Positions 5,530 through 13,875 of a stretch of 42,952 bases of DNA are shown piece after piece. The DNA is from Candidatus Woesebacteria bacterium. GTDB lineage: Bacteria; Patescibacteriota; Microgenomatia; Woykebacterales; 2-01-FULL-43-14. Location: positions 1 to 42,952 of the forward strand of contig JAGVAV010000021.1 in the NCBI GenBank assembly GCA_020060105.1. The letters run 5' to 3'. Position 1 is the first letter of the stretch; every line of letters starts with the position of its first letter. The translations under genes and the position numbers were made by a program. A model generated the notes under the pieces. The model had not been told where the DNA came from. It did no database searches and saw only the letters and a program-made list of their open reading frames with translations.

Positions 5530-8397
5530 CTACGCCCCGTGACATTTCTTATATTTGTAGGGTTTACCAGTTTTCGGGTCGATCGCCCCGCAGGGGCAAG
5601 GGTCGTTGCGCCCGACCTTGGCGGGGCTGGAAGAGGGGGGAACGCCTACTAGAGCAGGCTCGCGGCGGTTTTCTGATCCCAAATGCCGCCTCTCCTGGTT
5701 GAGCCACGATACCGCTTCTGGGACGCGGCTGGGTATACCTTGCCGCTGGCCGACTTCTTTTTCTTGGGGAACTTCACCAGAGGGAACCGGGGTGGCTTCA
5801 GGTTTAATTTCGGTGACTTGAATTGGCGAAGGTTGAGTCGGCTGAACCTGAACCTTATAAATCCGATGAACTATTTCGTAATCAATGTTGGCCATCAGTC
5901 TTTCGAAGAGATTAAAAGCTTCCGCTTTATACTCAACCAGAGGTTCACGATGACCGTAACCCCGCAAACCGATTCCTTGGCGGAGATCATCAATATTATC
6001 AAGGTGCTCCATCCACAAAGTGTCGATGACAGAGAGAGCGACGGCTCTTTCCAATTGTCTGGCTGTTTCGGGACCTAACTGGTTTTCTCTGGACTCATAA
6101 ATCTCCTGAGCGATCTTCGTTAAGGTTTGGCTGATCTTTTCCGGATCGCCTAGACTTTGAATTTGCTTCAGCAGCTGCTTTTGGCTTTCTTCATCAAAAG
6201 GAATAATAGTGCGGAATTCATTAACCAAGGATTCATATTCCGGCTCGGTAAATCCTTCCGGGGCGTGTAAGGCAACTAGATTACTGATTTCTCGACTGAC
6301 TTTTTCTAAAATCCTTTCTTTGAGCGTAGTGTTGGAAATAGAGGAGGATTCCTCTTGAGGCTCTGCCGTTTCTGTATTTGACGGGGTGTCGCTCGGAGAG
6401 GAGGTTTGGGGCTCGTTTAAAATCTGACGGCGTAAGCGATAAATAATTTCTCGTTGTTTGTTCATCACGTCGTCGTACTCGACTAAGTGTTTTCGGATGT
6501 CGAAGTTATGCCCCTCGACTCTGGTTTGGGCGTTTTCGATCGCTTTAGAAACCATTCCATGCTCAATCGGAATCTCATCCGGGAGATTAAACATATCCAT
6601 TAACTTAACGACCTGGTCTCCACCGAAGAGACGCATAATGTCATCTTGCAAGGAAACGTAAAATCGGCTAGATCCCGGATCGCCTTGGCGGCCGCTTCGG
6701 CCCCGAAGCTGGTTGTCGATTCGCCTCGCCTCATGACGTTCCGTGCCAATGACGTGGAGTCCCCCAAGCTGAGTGACCCCTTCGCCTAGTTTGATATCGA
6801 CTCCTCGGCCGGCCATATTCGTGGCCACGGTTACCGCTCCCCTTTGACCGGCGAGAGCCAAGATTTGGGCTTCCTTTTCGTGATGCTTGGCGTTAAGAAG
6901 AGCGTGGGGAATGCCCTTTCGCTTTAGAAGTTCGGAGAGAAGTTCATTTTTCTCGATTGAGGTGGTCCCAACTAGCACAGGTTGGCCGATTTGGTGTTTT
7001 TCGACAATTTCTTTAACGATCGCTTCGTACTTGCCTCTTTCATTTTTGTAAACAAAATCAGAGTGGTCTTTGCGGATCATGGTTTTATTTGTTGGAACGG
7101 CCACGACGTCTAATTTATAAATTTTGTGAAATTCTTCCGCTTCGGTGGCGGCAGTTCCGGTCATTCCGGCCAATTTCTCATACATCCGGAAGTAATTTTG
7201 GAAGGTGATCGTGGCTAAAGTTTTTGACTCTTTTTGGATCGGCACGTTTTCTTTAGCTTCAATCGCCTGATGAAGACCTTCTGAGTATCTTCGGCCAAAC
7301 ATGAGCCGGCCGGTGAATTCATCAACAATAATGACTTCTCCATCTTTAACCACGTAGTCGCGATCTTTTCGAAATAAGGTCTTGGCTTTGAGGGCTTCCT
7401 CAATATGGTGAACAGTTTCAAAATCCTTTTCGTAAAGATTATCCACTCCCAGCATTCTTTCAATTTTGGCAATACCGATTTCGGTGAGGTTAGCCGTTTT
7501 GAGCTTTTCGTCAATGACGTAATCAGTTTTAGCTTGAAGTTTTTCCACTAGGTGGGCAAAGTCATAATACTTTTCGGTGGATTCTTCAGCCGGGGCGCTA
7601 ATAATTAACGGGGTTCGGGCTTCGTCGATCAAGATCGAGTCTACTTCATCAACAATGGCAAAGTGGTGGCCTCTTTGGGCCATCTGATTTAAAGCCCAGA
7701 CCATGTTGTCTCGGAGATAATCAAAGCCGAATTCATTGTTGGTGCCGTAGGTGACATCCGCGAGATAGGCTTCTTTTCGGGAGACTAACCGGAGGAATTT
7801 TCCGACTCCCAGACCTTCCTGTTCCGGAGTGAGGGAAGACTCTTCGGGGGTTTCACCTTTAATTTCTTTGGTTTTCTCCGCCTCGACTTTAAGCGCGTGT
7901 TCGGGATCAAAAAGATATGATTTCTCGTGGTTGATCACCCCCACGCTGATGCCTAATGCGTGATAGATCGGCCCCATCCATTCCGCGTCGCGGCGGGCCA
8001 AATAATCATTGACGGTGACCAAATGGGTTCCTCGGCCGGTTAAGGAATTAAGATAGAGCGGCAAAGTGGCGACCAAAGTTTTTCCTTCTCCGGTTTTCAT
8101 TTCGGCAATTTTTCCCTGATGAAGGGCGGCCCCGCCAATTAATTGGACATCGAAGTGACGCTTTCCGAGCGTTCTTCGCGAGGCTTCCCGGACGGCGGCA
8201 AAGGCTTCCGGGAGAAGATTATCCAGCGTTTCACCTCTTTCCAAGCGAAGTTTAAATTCGGCCGTTTTCGCCTTTAGCTCTTCCTCAGAAAGCTTTTCCA
8301 TCTCCGGCTCGATAGCGTTAATCTTTTCCACCAGAGGTATGATTTTCTTTATTTCATTTTCGTTTGAATCAAGTAATTTTCCCAAAAATCCAAGCAT
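5530..8397 (-). CDS. secA: Preprotein translocase ATPase SecA
   Basis: SecA drives preproteins through SecYEG by ATP hydrolysis. The 955-aa product has the DEAD-type motor: GEGKT Walker A near 103-107, [16 protein letters not shown] near 250, [12 protein letters not shown], and [12 protein letters not shown] then GRSGRQGD for the second RecA-like domain. The preprotein-binding and helical scaffold regions follow. An acidic, Ser/Thr-rich insert lies around 680-700. The C-terminus is a SEC-C zinc motif (CPCG...KKCHG). ATG 8397 has AGGAAGG 9 nt upstream and is preferred to the TTG at 8403, which would be only 3 nt from it. The Nudix fusion gene is 15 nt downstream. Confidence 0.97.
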   Translation of the reverse strand: MLGFLGKLLDSNENEIKKIIPLVEKINAIEPEMEKLSEEELKAKTAEFKLRLERGETLDNLLPEAFAAVREASRRTLGKRHFDVQLIGGAALHQGKIAEMKTGEGKTLVATLPLYLNSLTGRGTHLVTVNDYLARRDAEWMGPIYHALGISVGVINHEKSYLFDPEHALKVEAEKTKEIKGETPEESSLTPEQEGLGVGKFLRLVSRKEAYLADVTYGTNNEFGFDYLRDNMVWALNQMAQRGHHFAIVDEVDSILIDEARTPLIISAPAEESTEKYYDFAHLVEKLQAKTDYVIDEKLKTANLTEIGIAKIERMLGVDNLYEKDFETVHHIEEALKAKTLFRKDRDYVVKDGEVIIVDEFTGRLMFGRRYSEGLHQAIEAKENVPIQKESKTLATITFQNYFRMYEKLAGMTGTAATEAEEFHKIYKLDVVAVPTNKTMIRKDHSDFVYKNERGKYEAIVKEIVEKHQIGQPVLVGTTSIEKNELLSELLKRKGIPHALLNAKHHEKEAQILALAGQRGAVTVATNMAGRGVDIKLGEGVTQLGGLHVIGTERHEARRIDNQLRGRSGRQGDPGSSRFYVSLQDDIMRLFGGDQVVKLMDMFNLPDEIPIEHGMVSKAIENAQTRVEGHNFDIRKHLVEYDDVMNKQREIIYRLRRQILNEPQTSSPSDTPSNTETAEPQEESSSISNTTLKERILEKVSREISNLVALHAPEGFTEPEYESLVNEFRTIIPFDEESQKQLLKQIQSLGDPEKISQTLTKIAQEIYESRENQLGPETARQLERAVALSVIDTLWMEHLDNIDDLRQGIGLRGYGHREPLVEYKAEAFNLFERLMANIDYEIVHRIYKVQVQPTQPSPIQVTEIKPEATPVPSGEVPQEKEVGQRQGIPSRVPEAVSWLNQERRHLGSENRREPALVGVPPSSSPAKVGRNDPCPCGAIDPKTGKPYKYKKCHGA

Positions 8398-8535
8398 TTT
8401 CAATTACCTTCCTAAAGTCATTTTGTCGTCCTCGAAATAACCCTTCTTTATTGATGTACGTTTATTTTATCATCTTGATCTTGGAAATTCCAGCGGGCGG
8501 GTAGGGTTTTCTTTGCGCTTAAAAAAGCTTTGTGG

Positions 8536-9090
8536 CTAGATAATAAAACTGATAGTGGCCGTAAGGAGGACAAATCCAAAGGAGAATGGGGCAAGGAAAC
8601 TTGAAATGTTATTGGTTAGGCTTAGGTAAAAAGATTTTTTAAAGCTTAGGCTGTTTCGGTTGAGGCGATGAATCAGAAAGGACTCAAATAAAACGGCGAA
8701 GACCTCGGCCAAAAGTACGAAAGTTAGGAAAAGGATTGCTTGTGGATGATCTTGGCCGCGAATTTGAAAGAGGGTGATTGGTAAAATGACTAAAAGGGGA
8801 AAAATTATCAGCCAGACGATGGGAACGGAAATGACATTAGCTAACCAGACGGAAAAAACCGTTTTTTTAGGTAGCTTGGCAAAGTGAAGAAAGGTCAAAC
8901 CCACTAGCGATTCAATTAACAGGTTTTTGATTAAAGTAACTATCAGAACGCTTCCGCTGATGTACGTGAGGGTTTCGCTGTAGAAATCCATCATCATGTT
9001 GGCGTAAGCAGAAGAAGGGAAAAATAACATTAACGTTAGAATCGGAACAATAATGAAAAGAAGGAGCTGAAAGGTATTTTTTCGAATCAT
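8536..9090 (-). CDS. Polytopic membrane protein, unknown
   Basis: This encodes 184 aa. An N-terminal hydrophobic segment ends in PSSAYANMM, which may be a cleaved signal peptide (AYA). Four or five more TM segments follow, interrupted by a basic loop (FAKLPKKT) and a Glu-containing helix (LLAEVFAVLFESFLIHRLNR). No enzyme motif is recognised. It lies 70 nt after another unknown membrane gene on the same strand and may share its promoter at 9944-9972. Confidence 0.55.
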   Translation of the reverse strand: MIRKNTFQLLLFIIVPILTLMLFFPSSAYANMMMDFYSETLTYISGSVLIVTLIKNLLIESLVGLTFLHFAKLPKKTVFSVWLANVISVPIVWLIIFPLLVILPITLFQIRGQDHPQAILFLTFVLLAEVFAVLFESFLIHRLNRNSLSFKKSFYLSLTNNISSFLAPFSFGFVLLTATISFII

Positions 9091-9160
9091 GTGACTATTT
9101 TATTACCTTGTTTGAGTGTTTTGCAAGAGGATATTTCGGTTGTTTTTCCTTGATAAAGAT

Positions 9161-9898
9161 TCACTTTTTGCGACATTGGATGATGCAGCTTCGGCAAGAA
9201 TCGGAACTGGAGGAAACCACCGAAAAATCGCAAGGTTGGCGAGGATATTTTTCCTGGACGTATTTTTGACACTGCTGAATCTGCTCAGGCAGAGTCTTTG
9301 AGGAACCGCACATTCGAATCCTCTCTTTTTGGACCATTTCCTTCAAGAGATAACTTCCCTGGGTTTTTGAAAGCGCGGTTTGATAAAAGCTAAAACCAGT
9401 CAAACCAACGCTAAAAAGGAAACCGGTTAGGAGGGTAAATGAGAAAAAGGATTTAATTTTTTGGGAGGCGATTTTATTTGCTTTTTGGTAGAGGTAGACA
9501 ACAAGGCAGGAAAAAAGGTACCACTGGAGTAAGGTTACTGGAATGAAGAACTGCATGCTGCTTAAGGTGAGGTTAGTTAAGCTCAAATCCTCCCACTGAT
9601 TGGACATTCCGGGGGTAAGGGCATCGGCGAAGGCGAGAAAAGCGTAATACAAACTTCCTACCAGGTTGACAATGAGAGTATTGACTCCGAGAAAAAAGAA
9701 AATGGCGTAAGTAAAAGGAAAGAAAACGGAAATTAACAGCTGGTAGTAAAAATAAAGATCGTTAAAAGGGGCGGGAAAATTCCTAACATCTCCGAAATTC
9801 TGGCCAAAGAAGATAAAGATCGGAAATCCGATGATGATTAACCCACCGATGGCAAAGATTATCAGACTTGGTATGGAAGCTTTTGGAAATTTGCTCAT
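9161..9898 (-). CDS. Membrane protein with Cys-rich C-terminal tail, unknown
   Basis: This encodes 245 aa with about four to five TM segments in the first 185 residues. A hydrophilic tail (about 190-245) carries six Cys in pairs (MCGSS, QQCQKY, QPCDF, SCRSC, QCRKK). If the tail is outside the cell, disulphide bonding is likely. No family is recognised. The gene has its own promoter (9944-9972), about 40 nt before the ATG, and is followed by the 8536 membrane gene. Confidence 0.55.
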   Translation of the reverse strand: MSKFPKASIPSLIIFAIGGLIIIGFPIFIFFGQNFGDVRNFPAPFNDLYFYYQLLISVFFPFTYAIFFFLGVNTLIVNLVGSLYYAFLAFADALTPGMSNQWEDLSLTNLTLSSMQFFIPVTLLQWYLFSCLVVYLYQKANKIASQKIKSFFSFTLLTGFLFSVGLTGFSFYQTALSKTQGSYLLKEMVQKERIRMCGSSKTLPEQIQQCQKYVQEKYPRQPCDFSVVSSSSDSCRSCIIQCRKK

Positions 9899-9943
9899 CT
9901 TGTTGCTCAGCTTGAGATTCTTAAGCTTAAATGGTTAACTGCT

Positions 9944-9972
9944 TTATATCATAAAATAGGCTTTTTGACAAC
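9944..9972 (-). promoter_or_regulatory. Minus-strand promoter for the 9898 gene
   Basis: Read on the minus strand: TTGTCA (9972-9967), a 17-nt spacer and TATAAA (9949-9944). The predicted start near 9937 gives a 5' UTR of about 39 nt. Confidence 0.6.
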
Positions 9973-10008
9973 GGGACAGCGGCTAGATTGGAGGGACGTC
10001 CAGACAAC

Positions 10009-10149
10009 CTAACGGAAAATTGGTCCTTGACGGACTTTAAGAAAAAAGTTAGGATTCTACTAAGTGTTACCCTAACCGCGGTTGGATTGGTCGATGGGTG
10101 AAAGCAGTCAACGCTTACGCCTGCCGGCCAGTCCACTGCGGTTTTTTTT
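10009..10149 (+). ncRNA. Candidate structured RNA ending in a terminator
   Basis: GTTAGG (10048-10053) can pair either with CCTAAC at 10009-10014 or with CCTAAC at 10071-10076. The second choice touches the 5' arm of the terminator at 10075. An inner hairpin around GGGTGAAAGC...GCTTACGCC lies in the terminator loop. TTGACG (10026-10031) with TAGGAT (10050-10055, 18-nt spacer) may be a weak promoter, which would give an RNA of about 90 nt. No known RNA family matches by eye. It fills the gap between the two divergent blocks of genes. Confidence 0.4.
10075..10149 (+). terminator. Strong intrinsic terminator
   Basis: ACCGCGGTTGGATTGG (10075-10090) pairs with CCAGTCCACTGCGGT (10128-10142) with few mismatches, followed by an eight-T run (10142-10149). 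It lies just upstream of the promoter of the polysaccharide locus and insulates it. Confidence 0.7.
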
Positions 10150-10171
10150 GAGAAATGACGTTAGGGAACTT

Positions 10172-10201
10172 TTGACAAGGACTTATTATTTGCGGTATGC
10201 T
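10172..10201 (+). promoter_or_regulatory. Promoter at the head of the polysaccharide locus
   Basis: TTGACA (10172-10177), an 18-nt spacer and TATGCT (10196-10201). The ATG at 10197 is part of the -10 box, so it cannot be the start codon. The predicted transcription start coincides with the in-frame GTG at 10209. Confidence 0.65.
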
Positions 10202-10208
10202 TAATGAT

Positions 10209-11327
10209 GTGAAAGTCGTTATCATTAATCCCACTTATAATGAAAAAGAAAACATCTCTCGCTTAATCCCGATTCTTCAAGAGGAATTTAAAAAGATTTC
10301 CCACGAAATGCACATTTTAGTTGTCGATGATAATTCTCCTGATGGAACGGCTGAGATAGTCAAAGACTTAATGAAGGTGAGTTCAAACATCCATTTAATT
10401 ACTGGTCAGAAGCAAGGCTTAGGAGCCGCTTATATTCGGGGGATGATCTACGCGATGGAGAAATTAGGAGCAGATGCGGTGATGGAAATGGATGCGGATT
10501 TTTCCCATAAGCCTGAAGACGTAAAAAGGTTGATCGCGGAGCTGGACAAGGGGTTTGATTTTGTTATCGGTTCCCGCTATGTTCCTGGCGGGACGATCCC
10601 TAGAGAATGGGGTTTCTTCCGGAGGATGAATTCAAAGTTTGGCAACATCTTTGCCCGTTTCGTGGCCGGTCTTTATCACGTTCATGACTGCACGGCCGGT
10701 TTTCGGGCTATTAAAACCGACCTTCTTAAAAAATTTGATTTAGGGAGTATTCGCGCTCAAGGGTACTCGTTCCAAATGAATCTGCTTTATCAGGCAGTAA
10801 ACCATGGGGCGAAAGTGAAAGAAGTTCCGGTTGATTTCATTGACCGAAAGATGGGCCAGTCCAAACTTGGCTTAAGCGATATTGCCGAATTTATGCTTAA
10901 CGCTTGGATGATTCGTTTTGAGCGTTCGGAAACTTTTCTAAAATTTGCCATTGTGGGCAGTTCCGGAGTTTTGGTAAACTTGGGAGTTCTTTGGTTTTTG
11001 CACGACGTTTTGAAAACTAGCGACTTAATCGCCAGTCCCTTCGCGGTAGAGGCTTCAATTTTTTCTAACTTTGTTTTAAATAATTACTGGACTTTCGGGG
11101 GTAGGAATCGATATGTGACAGACCGTTTTTTCAAAAAATTTGTCAAATTTAATCTTGTTTCGCTAACGGCTTTGGTTATCACTTTCTCGATTTTCTATAT
11201 CTTAACCCGCTTCTTTGGAGTGTATTATTTGCTTGCCCAAATGGGGGGAATCGCTTTGGCGATGTTTTGGAATTACTTTGTCAATCTTAATTGGACATGG
11301 AATATAAAATCAAATATTAAAGAGTAA
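10209..11327 (+). CDS. Polyprenyl-phosphate mannosyltransferase-like GT2 with GtrA domain
   Basis: This encodes 372 aa. Residues 1-220 are a GT2 domain of the dolichol-phosphate-mannose synthase type (NPTYNEKENI, VVDDNSPDGT, metal-binding DAD at about 95-97, GSRYVPGG). Residues about 240-365 hold four TM helices of a GtrA domain (FAIVGSSGVLVNLG, NNYWTF, FWNYFVNLNWTW). The family moves a hexose from a nucleotide sugar to undecaprenyl phosphate at the membrane, supplying lipid-linked sugars to GT-C enzymes such as those at 20244, 22135 and 40658. The start is set to GTG 10209, because the promoter -10 overlaps the ATG at 10197 and the protein then begins VKVVIINPTYNE. The mRNA is probably leaderless. 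Confidence 0.9.
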   Translation: MKVVIINPTYNEKENISRLIPILQEEFKKISHEMHILVVDDNSPDGTAEIVKDLMKVSSNIHLITGQKQGLGAAYIRGMIYAMEKLGADAVMEMDADFSHKPEDVKRLIAELDKGFDFVIGSRYVPGGTIPREWGFFRRMNSKFGNIFARFVAGLYHVHDCTAGFRAIKTDLLKKFDLGSIRAQGYSFQMNLLYQAVNHGAKVKEVPVDFIDRKMGQSKLGLSDIAEFMLNAWMIRFERSETFLKFAIVGSSGVLVNLGVLWFLHDVLKTSDLIASPFAVEASIFSNFVLNNYWTFGGRNRYVTDRFFKKFVKFNLVSLTALVITFSIFYILTRFFGVYYLLAQMGGIALAMFWNYFVNLNWTWNIKSNIKE

Positions 11328-11400
11328 ATATCAAAACTACATATCAAGAATTAAAGATTTAAAAAATTTTTACTCTTTGCATTTTGATTTTTAATATTTA
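11305..11400. repeat. AT-rich palindromic element, family 1
   Basis: AAAGAGTAAA (11319-11328) faces TTTACTCTTT (11369-11378), with AATATT and TTTTGATT stretches outside. The stop codon of the preceding gene lies in the left arm. The inner sequence CAAAAC-x-x-CATATCAA recurs in the copy at 15940-16020. Confidence 0.5.
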
Positions 11401-11412
11401 AGGGGGTGTGTT

Positions 11413-12141
11413 ATGAAGGGTGTAATCCTTGCCGGGGGCAATGCAACTCGTTTGCGACCCTTAACTTGGGTGACCAACAAGCATTTACTGCCGATTTACA
11501 ACAAGCCGATGATTTTTTATCCTTTGGAGTCAATGGCTAGGGCGGGGATCAAAGAGGTTTTGATTACCACCGGACCAGATCACGCCGGCCACTTTATCAA
11601 TTTACTTCGCAGCGGTAAAGAATTTGGTTTGAAGCTTTCCTATGAGATTCAAGAAGAAGCGGGCGGGCTTTCCCAAGCCGTTTCTTTGGCCGGGGATTTT
11701 GCGGCTGGGGAGAAAGTCCTCGTGATCTTAGGCGATAATATCTTTAAACATAATTTGGCTAATGCGGTTAAGGAATTTGAAGCCCAGCCAAAGGGAGCGA
11801 AAATTTTTGGAAAGCGGATGCCGGAATGCCGCCAGTACGGAGTGATTGAGATTAAAGACGGAAGGGTTGTCTCTATCGAAGAGAAGCCCCAAAACCCCAA
11901 ATCCGATATTGCCCAGACCGGAATTTATATGTACGACGGTCAGGTTTTCGATTTAATAAAAAATCTTAAACCTTCGGCTAGAGGAGAACTGGAAATTACT
12001 GATTTGAACAATTTATACGTTAATCAAGGCACAATGACCTGCGAAATCATGAGTGACTGGTGGGTGGATGCGGGAACCTCTTTTGACGAACTTCTGAGAG
12101 CGAATATGCTTGTGGCGGAGGAAGTGAGGAAAGAAGCTTAA
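11413..12141 (+). CDS. Glucose-1-phosphate thymidylyltransferase-like nucleotidyltransferase
   Basis: This encodes 242 aa. The N-terminus MKGVILAGGNATRLRPLT is the nucleotidyltransferase signature, with Asn where the family usually has Gly or Ser. NKHLLPIYNKPMI, VLGDNIF-type (ILGDNIF), EEKPQNPKS and WWVDAGT are all RmlA/StrD-like, so the likely reaction is dTTP plus glucose-1-phosphate giving dTDP-glucose. It is shorter than classical RmlA (about 290 aa), missing C-terminal helices. AGGGGGTG precedes the ATG. RmlC- and RmlD-like genes follow, supporting a dTDP-deoxyhexose role; another NDP-hexose specificity is possible. Confidence 0.85.
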   Translation: MKGVILAGGNATRLRPLTWVTNKHLLPIYNKPMIFYPLESMARAGIKEVLITTGPDHAGHFINLLRSGKEFGLKLSYEIQEEAGGLSQAVSLAGDFAAGEKVLVILGDNIFKHNLANAVKEFEAQPKGAKIFGKRMPECRQYGVIEIKDGRVVSIEEKPQNPKSDIAQTGIYMYDGQVFDLIKNLKPSARGELEITDLNNLYVNQGTMTCEIMSDWWVDAGTSFDELLRANMLVAEEVRKEA

Positions 12142-12142
12142 A

Positions 12143-12230
12143 AATTCAAAATCACAATAACCAAATAAATCTCAAAAACCAAATTCAAAGTTTTGATTTG
12201 ATTATTTGAACTTGTATATTATTTGGTCAT
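12143..12230. repeat. AT-rich palindromic intergenic element
   Basis: CAAATAAATC-CAAAA (12162-12177) faces TTTTGATTTGATTATTTG (12191-12208), and AACCAAATAA faces TTATTTGGT further out. It fills most of the gap between the rmlA-like and rmlC-like genes. It belongs with the other AT-rich palindromes in style but is not a clear copy of them. Confidence 0.45.
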
Positions 12231-12260
12231 TGGTGCCTAAGATTTGGAGTTTGTATAATT

Positions 12261-12806
12261 ATGGATTTTATTACTCTTAATAATCAAAAAAATTTAATTA
12301 AGGATGTAATTTTGCGCCCATTAAAAGTGAATCGTGATCCTCGGGGTTTTTTGGTTGAGACGTTAAAAACTGATTGGGTTGATGTTTTCGGTTTGAGTTT
12401 GCCTTTTGCCCAAACTTATTACTCTATTACTGAATCAGGTGTGGCTCGGGATGAGGATCGGTGGCACGTGCACCCAACTCAAGTTGATCGGTTTATTTTT
12501 CCTCGAGGTGAGGCGGTAGTTGGTTTATATGATCCTCGGGAGGATTCCCCGACAAAAGGGATGGTTAACCTGGTGAAAATGGGAGAAGACAACGGTGATG
12601 AGGGGCAGTTCCTTCTTTTGATCCCTAGTAAAGTCATGCACGGTTTTCTCGCCGTGGGGAAAACCCCGACGATGATTATTAATTACCCGACGCTGCTGTA
12701 TAACCCCGCAGAAGAAGGACGCGTTTCATTTATGCAGTCAGGAGCCACGCTAGAGGGAAAGACATTTAGTTGGGATTTAGTGAGGGAAATTTTGATTAAG
12801 GATTAA
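12261..12806 (+). CDS. rmlC: dTDP-4-dehydrorhamnose 3,5-epimerase-like (RmlC family)
   Basis: This encodes 181 aa of cupin fold. VNRDPRGFLVET near the N-terminus, RWHVHPTQVDRFIF (about 69-82), and a late VMHGFLAVG are the RmlC pattern. RmlC epimerises C3 and C5 of dTDP-4-keto-6-deoxyglucose, the step before reduction by RmlD, which is the next gene. The histidine motif reads H-V-H instead of the usual single catalytic His after G-L, so it could be a variant epimerase or isomerase of the same superfamily. A TATAAT ends one base before the ATG but sits in a repeat and is probably not a promoter. The stop codon lies in the next repeat. Confidence 0.8.
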   Translation: MDFITLNNQKNLIKDVILRPLKVNRDPRGFLVETLKTDWVDVFGLSLPFAQTYYSITESGVARDEDRWHVHPTQVDRFIFPRGEAVVGLYDPREDSPTKGMVNLVKMGEDNGDEGQFLLLIPSKVMHGFLAVGKTPTMIINYPTLLYNPAEEGRVSFMQSGATLEGKTFSWDLVREILIKD

Positions 12807-12849
12807 AGATTTTCGATTAATGAGTTCTTTAATCATTATTCCTTAATCA
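12793..12849. repeat. Palindromic element, GATTAA family (family 2)
   Basis: TGATTAAGGA (12793-12802) faces TCCTTAATCA (12840-12849) perfectly, and ATTAAAGA (12802-12809) faces TCTTTAAT (12826-12833). The stop codon of the RmlC gene (12804-12806) is inside the left arm. Related sequence lies at 13768-13830 and 31979-32054. Confidence 0.65.
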
Positions 12850-12862
12850 GAATCTATTGAAT

Positions 12863-13783
12863 ATGAAATTACTTGTTACCGGGACCTTTGGCTTAATTGG
12901 TACTAGATTACTAGAAATGAATAATAACCGCTTTGATCTTGTGGCTTTGGATCGGGCCGAGGCGCCAGCCGGTTATGAAACTGTTTCACTGGTTAAGGCC
13001 GATATTACCGATAAAGAGGCGGTGGAAAAGGCCATTGTCGACGCTAATCCGGAAGTAATTTTACACCTGGCCGCTTACACCGACGTTAACGGGGCAGAAA
13101 GTAATCGGGAGTTGGCTTGGAGTATTAACGTTAAAGGGACAATCAATATTGCCGAAGCGGCAAAAAAAGCCGGGGCCAAAGTAATTTTTCTTTCCACCGA
13201 TCATACTTTTGCCGGAGAAAGCAAGGATTATCAGGAAGAAGATGAACAAAGGCCGGTGAATTATTACGGCCAGACCAAATACGAAGCGGAACAGGCCTTG
13301 ATCAAGAGCGGGGCGAAGTATCTGATTTTACGTCTCGCCTACCCGTATCGGGCGAAGTTTGACGCCAAGTCGGACACGGTCCGTTGGATGTTGCCAAAGT
13401 TAGCAGGTGGGGAGACAGTCACTTTAGTTAGCGACCAGTTTATTAGTCCCACTTTTGTTGACGACTTGGTTGAAGCGATTTTTAAATTAACCGAGAAAGG
13501 TTCGACTGGCGTTTTTCACGTGGCGGGCTCTAGTTGTTTGACTTTTTTCGAAATGGGGCAGAAAGTTTGCCAAGTTTTTGGCTTTGACAAAAATTTAGTC
13601 CAGCCGATTAGTCTGGCGGAATTTATTGCCAAAACCAACCGACCGGCTCGACAGCCAAAAATGGGCTGCCTAAATATTAGTAAAGTGGAAAAAGAGATCG
13701 GATTTAGGATGAGTGATTTTGAAACTGGTCTTAGGAAAATGAAAGAGCAGCTTAATGAAGTTAGACTAAAGATCAACGATTAA
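12863..13783 (+). CDS. rmlD: dTDP-4-dehydrorhamnose reductase-like SDR (RmlD family)
   Basis: This encodes 306 aa. The Rossmann motif is G-T-F-G-L-I-G (7-13), then LHLAAYTDVNGAE (about 68-79), STDHTFAG (111-118) and catalytic Y135-x3-K139 (YGQTK). These are RmlD traits: reduction of dTDP-6-deoxy-L-lyxo-4-hexulose to dTDP-L-rhamnose. Compared with the usual 'STDYVFDG', the signature is slightly changed, so another NDP-sugar reductase is possible. ATG 12863 is preferred to TTG 12857 because the protein then begins directly with the strand MKLLVTG. It follows the RmlC gene. Confidence 0.82.
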   Translation: MKLLVTGTFGLIGTRLLEMNNNRFDLVALDRAEAPAGYETVSLVKADITDKEAVEKAIVDANPEVILHLAAYTDVNGAESNRELAWSINVKGTINIAEAAKKAGAKVIFLSTDHTFAGESKDYQEEDEQRPVNYYGQTKYEAEQALIKSGAKYLILRLAYPYRAKFDAKSDTVRWMLPKLAGGETVTLVSDQFISPTFVDDLVEAIFKLTEKGSTGVFHVAGSSCLTFFEMGQKVCQVFGFDKNLVQPISLAEFIAKTNRPARQPKMGCLNISKVEKEIGFRMSDFETGLRKMKEQLNEVRLKIND

Positions 13784-13830
13784 TGAACTCTTGAATATTT
13801 AGTCATTGATCAAAGTAGTTATTAACCATA
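13768..13830. repeat. Degenerate copy of the GATTAA palindrome (family 2)
   Basis: CTAAAGATCAACGATTAATGA... resembles the 12793-12849 element, and an approximate partner GTCATTGATC lies to the right. The stop codon of the RmlD-like gene falls inside it. Confidence 0.4.
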
Positions 13831-13875
13831 TCTGACCTTAGGGAGCTTAAGATGATTGGAGAAGGAGGAACCGGA

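Noticed and set aside
12254-12259. TATAAT as promoter of the rmlC-like gene
   Set aside because: It ends one base before the ATG, has no -35, and lies in a repetitive AT-rich gap. The genes are probably in an operon.
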